From Lonicera japonica (lineage: Eukaryota > Streptophyta > Magnoliopsida > Dipsacales > Caprifoliaceae), in NCBI GenBank assembly GCA_021464415.1, contig CM038466.1, forward strand, positions 48,855,356 through 48,919,355: a DNA stretch of 64,000 nucleotides, written 5' to 3'. How positions within the stretch are numbered: position 1 is the stretch's first letter; each line of letters begins with the position of its first letter. The notes below the pieces were generated by a model, which had not been told where the DNA came from, did no database searches, and saw nothing but the letters and a program-made list of their open reading frames with translations. The translations under genes were made by a program, and so were the position numbers. Below, piece after piece: positions 57,029-64,000 of this stretch.

Positions 57029-58184
57029 TAGTATATATAGGATCTCTTTTTTTTTTTTTTTTTGATATTACCAAATTAGATTTAGAAAATTAAATATTTG
57101 CAACGAGATTTGAAACCATAACCACATGTATGAGCAACAAGTGTCTTAACTACTTGACCAGATACTTACACGTTTTAAATTGTTTTAGAAATGTAAATAG
57201 CAACAAATTAACCATGTATATAATATTGAACATACATTGAATGTGCTACAACTTAAACTATGATTTCAACCCACATACTTTTAAGCAGATAAATACTACT
57301 TAACTAAGCAATCACATGGTTATAAAATGTACTAAATTGATAATTAAGATTACAATGTACAACATTGAACATTTAGGAAATTGATCGCTTTATCAGATAA
57401 ATTTTGCACGCTGTACATGTACATTTATTTGAAGAAATTATAATTAATCAATTTGAATAGTATGAATATATCATGAAGATGAATATATCATGAAAAATAT
57501 TCATCGAGTGTTGCAAAGTACATAAAATAAGGCAACAATTAGCATCTAGTTCATGGGAGCATATCAGTAGAGTGATAGAAAAATGGAAGTGAAGAAATCA
57601 ACTTATAATTTGAAGCAGAAAATTATGTACTTTACCTAAACCAAATATTTATGTCAACAGAAGGTATGTAGAAAAAATAGTAAACCTGTTCCAAACAAAT
57701 AAACAAGTTTTTATTCAATATATTTATATAACTAAAGTATATAATGTATACATGTACATACATATGAAGGGAGAAAGAGAGGACGGAAAATAATCTAAAC
57801 ATATGCAAACGTTGATCTGGAATTAAGAAAAGGGACAAAGAATGTCACATTCCCTTACCCTCTGTTTGGATGGAGAATAAAAACTCAGCATTTGAGCAAC
57901 GATTTGGGGCGCGGAAAAGTCAAAGTCCTTTGTTTGGGAAATGGGTGAAGAAATTGAGATGTTACATGCGGGAAATACGCTAGATGATATAATTTTCTTA
58001 GTTATAATTTCCTGATCATCACTAAACATGAGGCCTAAGTTTGGCAGCCTAGTAGTGTATATAAGTTGGCTTCTCAAAAGTTTCATCATCACATAATTAT
58101 TCGCTCTAGATGATATGACATTAGAGTAGTTAGTGTAAATTATGATTAGAAATATATATTTCAAGTTTTTGTTTGCGGTGTGCC
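57029..58184. other. Non-coding stretch
   Basis: AT-rich, with a T-run at about 57045-57063. Frames at 57632-57838 and 57823-58188 (minus) have no recognisable domain. Confidence 0.5.
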
Positions 58185-58262
58185 TCACTTCGAAAAGGCA
58201 CGCGCTTGCGCTTAGCGCCTATGCTCCAAAGACCTTGGCACCTCGGTGCGCCTTTAGCTTTT
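58185..58262. repeat. GC-rich patch of GCGC/GGCGCC-type repeats
   Basis: AAGGCACGCGCTTGCGCTTAGCGCC and CCTCGGTGCGCCTTTAGC stand out from AT-rich surroundings; such patches are a widespread plant repeat. A related patch (GTCAAGGCTAGGCGACC) is at about 59045-59065. Confidence 0.5.
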
Positions 58263-60434
58263 GAAAACTATGCACTAGTGTTGGAAAGCTAAGTCTGTTG
58301 CAAGTGTTCAGTAAAGCGTTAGATTAGAATTACTTATGTCATAAAGAATATTTCTCAATTTTATATACTGAAATTTCTGAATTACAAATTATTACATAAT
58401 CAATTAAATTAATAATGTTTTAATCAACTTATGTCTAGCACAAAACTACTTGTTCTTAAATATAGGAACTGTTATGATTGGTACATCTTTTAACTTCATA
58501 CCCCCCACTAAATATTTATCATACACACAAGATGAAGATGGATTGTCAGGGAGCTTCATATGTAATCATAGGATCCATAGCTGGAAATACTGCTACCAAC
58601 CGGGAAAAAGGGGGAAGAGAGTTGCGAGGAAATCATCTTCCATAGTCAAGGCTGAGACATACCCTATGTTTACATGGTGATAGTCTTAGCTCGACATTGT
58701 CAAGCCATACTATCTTAGTTTTCATTTCACAAAGCAATGAAAAAGGGTATTGAATTGTATTGAATTAACTGAAGAAGCAGATACAAAAGGAATTCAAGTA
58801 CTTACCTAGATGAAAATTTCTTCTTTCATAAACGTAGGAATTAACCAAAGTCGAATTACGATAAATGGCCAATCCTTTCATGCTGCAGATCAGCCTTTCA
58901 GGCTTTAGCAAGTTTATGGACAAGGATAAACGAAGGCATCGCAGACTCCATTGATGCACGTTGTGTGCAATGTTCTAGAAGGCGTTGGGCAGACCTACGA
59001 CAACCATAGAGCACCTAGCACCCAAAGTGCGTATGGGAGGACCAGCGTCAAGGCTAGGCGACCGATTTACTTATATTTTAAAATTATAACATTACGAGAT
59101 TCTAACTTTACTCCTAAATGGGACATTAATACATTTTGTATAAAAATTCTCCTTACTTACATAGATAGATAAACCCTATAAAAATTCTCCGTATTATATA
59201 TAGATGGGTAATCTATATATAAACCCTAAAATTTTTTGCCCCAAAGTTAAACCCTAAAAAAAAAAAATCTACCAATGGCGCTAAAACAGCAACGATACAC
59301 AATTCCCCATTCATTATACACAGAAAAGATCTATTCAGAAGGGACATAAGCCTTATGAATCAATTTTGAATTCTCTGCCTCAAATATACACAAATTGATT
59401 GACGGATTATGTTTGTATCCATACAAGAATCCAAAAAAAAATAAAAATCAGACATATACAGATAATAAACATACATGTATATTACATTATATATATATTG
59501 AAAGAGTACTGACCTGAAAAGAGTGATCGGAGAACACAATGAGAGAGACGCAATAGGCAGTCTAAGAAAAGAGAGGTATTATTATACAACTTTCTAGGGC
59601 TGAAAAAAGAAGATTTTTTTTTTTTTTTTTTGGGAATGGTTAATTATAGCCTTTGTGGGAATCCACGTTCGGACCCCTGGACTTCTATCAGTAGCTAAAA
59701 GATGGGAAATAAATGAATGAAAGTCAGGATAAAAAGAAAAGGGTCAACTACAAACGAGTATAATATATTTACACTGATTTTGCAACTTTAATAATATAGG
59801 GTTTTTTTTTTGTTTTTTTTCTTTGTGTAAAATTGATAACATATTTTCTGTTTAGTTTCACTTCGTACATAAGTCAATTAACCAATTTAACACCGTTAAT
59901 TATTTAATGATGTTGCACAAATTTTGCACAATCTGCTGCCAACTAAGATTACAACTCAACATGTGGAAAAAAAAATTGCGCAATAACCCCCTTAATAAAT
60001 TTTCTTCCTTTCCTTCATCTTCTTCCCCAATATTTTCAATTCCTCCTTCCTCTAAAACCCTTATTTTCAAATCAATTGATACATATGTACATACATGTAG
60101 AGAGAGAAGGGGGGGGGGGGGGAGCTATTGACCTCTCAAATCCGCATTCACTCTCTTCCAATTTCTCAACTGACTACTCAGACGAACATACACACATATT
60201 TGTAAAGAGAGAAAGGTAATCAGTTACAGATCCATTCAATTTATCATCATCTTCATTTTCACCTGTAAATACTTGAGAGTGATTCAATACACATATATTT
60301 TTAGAGAGAGAAGGAGAATTAGTTACTGATCCATGACTCACTTCATGTTATTATCATCATCATCACATATTTGAGAGAGACAGAGATTCAGATTCAACTC
60401 AAGTGTGTGTGTTTGAATTTGAGAGTTAGTTGAT
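58263..60434. other. Non-coding stretch, upstream of the kinase exon
   Basis: Frames at 58450-58680 and 59907-60131 show no domain. Contains T-runs (about 59608-59630), a G-run (60109-60121) and repeated GAGAGAGA tracts in 60095-60390. The GAGAGA-rich part probably belongs to the 5' untranslated region of the kinase-like gene. Confidence 0.45.
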
Positions 60435-60718
60435 GTGGATAATTTACCGCCGGTGGAGGAGCTACTGAAGAAGATAGAAGAGCTTGAAGCAGGCCATGCT
60501 CAGCTCAATCAATAGATGTCGAGGCTCAAGATCTCCGAAGATCAGAGAAATGACCAACAGAGGTCTCCCTCCATATCGCCGCAACGGTCGGTTCGGCGTA
60601 GAGGCGGCAGTAGGGCGGCGGCGGTGTTGAGGTCGATGTCGTTCCGGCATTCGTCGCCGTTGCAGAGGGAGAGTCGGAATAGTGAAGACGACAATAGCAA
60701 CTCGCAGAGCCGGCTATG
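60435..60718 (+). pseudogene. PAS-domain Raf-like protein kinase, N-terminal exon, disabled and cut by hAT
   Basis: The frame reads VDNLPPVEELLKKIEELEAG, then HAQLNQ, TAG at 60513-60515, and MSRLKISEDQ...SISPQRS, SFRHSSPLQRESR. This matches the N-terminus of plant Raf-like MAPKKKs that carry a PAS domain, which I recognise by the EELLKKI.ELE and FRHSSPLQRES blocks. No in-frame ATG is present at the start (the codon before DNLPP is GTG, with a stop at 60420-60422), and the stop follows 26 codons later. An ATG at 60516 opens the remaining 67 codons. The PAS and kinase domains would lie beyond the hAT insertion, outside the window. Confidence 0.65.
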
Positions 60719-60739
60719 ATGGCATGCAACCTAGGCATT

Positions 60740-61466
60740 TCCCTAGGGCCCCACATAGGGAAGGGCACAAAAAAAAAAGTTTAGGTAGCGAATTGTAAAG
60801 AATTAAAGTTGAGGGGGCAGTTTGGAAAAAAAAAACTATGTCAAAAGGAGGCAGAAAGCAGGCAGTGTGATATTTCTCCTTTTCCTCCTTTTTATTTTCG
60901 CTGGCTGCTCTGTTCTTTCTCTCCATTTGTTCGCACTTCCCACTCTCCACGGCTCCTTCTTTCTCCTCTTCATCTCCAATGCTTTATGCACGGCTCTACC
61001 CACACCCACTACCCACCTGACTAAGCCTTCAAAAGTCCACCAAGGGCACCAATTTTATCAACCAAGGTTAAGATTCTTAAGCCCTAATTTTTTAATTTTT
61101 CATTTTCTCTTTTCTATTTCTTTCATATTTCTTGATTTTTAATTATTTAGCAATTAGTATGATATTAATTTGTTGATTGTTGATTATTTGATTATTTATT
61201 GATTTTATTCCATATTTCTTGATTTATAATTATTTAGCATAATATTGATTTGTTGGTTTATTTTTGCTAAATCTAGTTTAGACTTTAGTTTAATCAAGTT
61301 CTATACTAGTTTTGCCAATAGGTACATTTAGCATGATATTGATTTTATGATTATTTAGGATTTATGATTATTTAGAATTTATTATTTATGATATTTCTTG
61401 TATAATATTAGGTGTATTTATTGTCATTGATGGTGATTGTAAATTTTTTCTTTGATTAGTTTTACA
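60740..61466 (+). other. hAT 5' region, non-coding
   Basis: A-run, then CT-rich and AT-rich DNA; repeated TTGATTATTTAG-like phrases (about 61140-61380). Probably the transposase promoter and leader, perhaps with an intron. Confidence 0.5.
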
Positions 61467-64000
61467 ATGTCGGGCAAGCGGATACAAGATTCGGGAAGCA
61501 AAAAGAGAAAAATTCAAAAAAGAAAAGAGTTGGTTATACAATCTATTGTCGGTTCCATGGATAGGTATGTTAAAAAAAAACCTACTCCTTCACTTTCAAA
61601 TGAAGATAATGTGAATGTGGATATGGATGTGAATGATGAATATGTGAATATTTTAGATGAGAATGCAAATGTTGATATTGAAAATGTGAATAGGAATGTA
61701 AATGATGAAAATGTGAATGTTGATAGTGAAAATAGGAATGAGAATGTAAATGATGATAATGTGAATGTTGATGGTGAAAATAGGAATGAGAATGTAAATG
61801 ATGATAATGTGAATATTAATGTAGATGATTTAAATGACCCGGGAAATTGGAAAGTACATATTTCTAAAAAAAAAATAGATTTACTAGTTGAGAGAGGTCT
61901 TGTAAGAGTGAGTGGTCTTACATATCCGGTTGATAAAAAACGAAGCTTTAGTGACAAATTATATACTCGGTGTTTGGCAAATGGAAAAAAATATGATAGG
62001 CCGTGGTTAGTTTACTCACTGTCGAAGAATAAGGTATTTTATTTTTGTTGTGTATTATTTAGAAAAGGGGGGTTGTCAAGTCCTTTAACTACTGCGGCTT
62101 AAGGGTATAATGATTGGAATAATATATATTGTAGACTTATGGAGCATGAAACGAGCAATGAACATATTCGTAGCATGACATCTTGGACGGAAGCGGAAGT
62201 AAGACTAAAAAAAAGGGTTACAATTGATGCTTCTCAAGAAAGGGCTATTAATAAAGAGAAGGAATATTGGAGAGATGTTTTGAAGAGAATTATGGTTGTT
62301 GTTAAAACTCTTGCTAGTTGTAACTTAGCTTTCCGTGGAGATAATGAGAAGATCGATGACAAGCAAAATGGAAACTTTTTAAAGATTATTAATATGATTG
62401 CGGAGTTTGATCCAATAATGCAAGAACACCTTAGGCGTATACGGAAGAAAGAGATTCGAAACCATTATATTGGCCATAATATTCAAAATGAGATGATACA
62501 ATTGCTAGCAAATGAAGTAAAAAAGAAGATCCTTCAAATTGTAAAAAATGCGAAGTATTTTTCTGTTATTCTTGATTGCACTCCGGATGTTAGTCACAAG
62601 GAGCAAATGTCACTTGTAATAAGATGTGTAAATGTTTCTACAAGTCCTATACGAGTGGAAGAGTTTTTTATTACATTTTTGAAGGTGGTTGAAACAACTG
62701 GAGAAGCCCTATTTCTTGAGCTTAAAAAATTGCTTGAGACTCATGAGCTTGATTTTAACAACGTGAGAGGACAAGGTTATGATAATAGTTCAAACATGAA
62801 AGGAGACAACAAATGTGTACAAGCTAGAGTCTTACGAGAATATCCTAGAGCATTTTACACTCCATGCGGTTGTCATTCTCTTAATCTCGCCCTTTGTGAT
62901 ATGGCTATGAGTTGTCCACAAGCGAAGACATTTTTTGGCGTGGTACAACAAATTTATAAATTATTTTCAGGTTCGCCCATCTTTTATTCACTTTATTAAT
63001 TTATTTACTTTATTAATTTATCGAAGGCTGCCAATAATTTTGGGTTCAACAAAACGATGGGGGATTTTTAAGCAATATGTTAAAGATCGTGATGGAAATG
63101 GTCTCACTCTTAAGTCATGGTCGGATACACGTTGGGAAAGTTTTATTGCTAGTGTTAGAGCAATGAAATTTCAAGCACCACAAATAAAGCAAGCATTGGA
63201 GCATTTGTCAAAACATAGTAATGATGCAAGCACTGTGAGTGATGCCAAGTCCTTATCTGAATATGAAATGAACTTTGATTTTCTTGTTGGCATGGTTATT
63301 TGGTATGAGATATTAAATAAGGTTAACAAAGTTAGCAAAGTACTTCAACAAAGAGACATGAATATGGACGTGGCTATAAGTCTCTTAAAAGGTCTCATTA
63401 TTTTTTTTGAAGAATATCGAGAAGAAGGGTTTGAGAAAGCCAAAATTGAAGCTGAAAAGATTGCCCTTGAATTAAATATTGAATCCCAGTTTCGTGAGAC
63501 ACGTACTCGTACCAAAAAGAAATTTTTTGATGAGAACACAAGGGATGAGCAAATAGAGTCTGTGGAAAATGCATTTAGAGTCACATATTTCTTATTAGTT
63601 GTTGATAATGCTATTTCTTCACTTAATAGTAGATTTGAACAATTTCAAAAATATGAAGAGACTTTTGGATTCTTGTTTAATTTGAGTAAGCTAAAGACTT
63701 TAAGCGATGAGGAGTTGATGCGTTCTTGTGATACCCTTGGAAAGTTTTTGAAACATGGAGATGACGGTGATATTAATGCGGTCGAGTTGTTTTCAGAACT
63801 ACAATTGCTAAGAAAATCATTACCTGAAGGCACAATGAAAGCAATTGAAGTTTTGGGGTATATAAAAGATATGCATATTTGTTTCCCACATGCTTGGGTA
63901 GCTTATAGAGTTTTACTGACTATACCAGTGACAGTTGCTACTGCAGAGAGAAGTTTGTCAAAGTTGAAGTTGATAAAAAATTATCTTCGATCAACAATGT
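61467..64000 (+). pseudogene. hAT transposase (TTF-finger, DUF4371 type), partial, two disabling changes
   Basis: ATG at 61467. Order: basic N-terminus, Asn-rich repeat (NVNDDNVNVDGENRNENVND-like, about 61610-61825), TTF-type finger part (WLVYSLSKNKVFYFCCVLFR), DUF4371-like region with YFSVILDCTPDVSHKEQMSL, RGQGYDNSSNMKG and CGCHSLNLALCDMA, then STKRWGIFKQYV, KSWSDTRWESFI and the C-terminal dimerisation part (PVTVATAERSLSKLKLIKNY), cut by the window end. TAA at 62100-62102 stops the frame after TTAA, and a 73-bp insertion between GGTTC repeats (62970 and 63043) shifts it. The rest is a clean frame, so decay is young. Confidence 0.85.
62970..63047. repeat. 73-bp insertion with GGTTC at both ends, inside the hAT transposase
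   Basis: GGTTC at 62970-62974 and 63043-63047. Removing one repeat and the intervening bases joins FSG to STKRW, as in relatives. The inside holds a duplicated CTTTATTAATTTA. An intron is unlikely: the only AG (63026) would put a stop in frame. Confidence 0.7.

Larger units (their letters stand above)
60719..64000 (+). mobile_element. hAT element, left part (right end outside window)
   Basis: Begins around 60719 with GCATTTCCCTAGGGCCCCAC (about 60740), typical of one plant hAT group, and contains a matching transposase. The kinase exon homology ends at this point. The target duplication cannot be verified because the right end is not present. Confidence 0.65.

Noticed and set aside
57823..58188. 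121-residue frame on -
   Set aside because: No recognisable domain, no supporting neighbour; AT-rich chance frame is as likely.
58450..58680. 76-residue frame on +
   Set aside because: No family resemblance and no conserved context.
61514..61957. 147-residue Ser/Phe-rich frame on -
   Set aside because: Complement of the Asn-rich repeat in the hAT transposase.
62971..63026. GT-AG intron in the hAT transposase
   Set aside because: Using the only AG puts a stop codon four codons later, and the downstream frame would not match the transposase.

Overview
This window is plant nuclear DNA, probably from a dicot with a large, repeat-rich genome. The evidence is Mutator-like (MULE), CACTA, hAT and Stowaway-type DNA elements, Ty3/gypsy elements of Tat/Ogre-like and Athila-like type with an antisense ORF, a plant mobile domain (PMD) gene, and the first exon of a PAS-domain Raf-like kinase gene. 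I see no rRNA, functional tRNA, CRISPR array or bacterial-type operon. Nearly everything is transposon-derived, and most coding regions are broken. The species cannot be named from the sequence alone.

Layout. 1-2594: right part of a MULE (MULE-1) with the end of its transposase on + and, converging on it, a small two-exon GRF zinc-finger/transmembrane gene on -. 2753-28647: two termini that look like the ends of one CACTA element, split by nested insertions: a gag-protease-only Athila-like element on - (4354-11795), and a Tat-like element on + (about 13150-27200) that has its own nested LTRs (13723-15867, about 18330-19122, 24932-26981) and an antisense ORF. 28790-40030: remnant of a MULE transposase, then a degraded PMD gene on -, split by a solo LTR (29978-31483) and by a complete 4,970-bp MULE (MULE-2, 32770-37739) with 223-bp terminal inverted repeats and a perfect 9-bp target duplication. 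Two tandem-repeat arrays lie upstream of it. 40600-50400: nested LTRs of one family (41352-42661 and 43066-45256, both solo with perfect 5-bp duplications) next to the 3' part of a second Tat-like element with antisense ORF and 3' LTR. 50667-53232: a MULE-type MITE with termini related to MULE-2, then an AT-rich Helitron-like repeat block. 53233-60434: mostly AT-rich non-coding DNA with a MITE, a possible solo LTR and a truncated NMD3-like gene. 60435-64000: first exon of a PAS/Raf-like kinase gene, cut by an hAT element whose transposase runs off the window.

The most interesting point is that both MULEs carry the same second gene: a 97-113 aa protein with a GRF-type zinc finger and one membrane segment, with an intron at the same place in the finger, transcribed towards the transposase. 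In MULE-2 this small gene is intact although the transposase beside it has several stops and a frameshift. This tail-to-tail layout resembles the mudrA/mudrB pair of maize MuDR, but the second protein is a different kind. A second unexpected signal is a two-part module, CCGTTGGATC followed exactly 73 bp later by GATCnnAnTTCGGGAAGG, found four times in one LTR (the last copy degenerate downstream) and once in an unrelated LTR.
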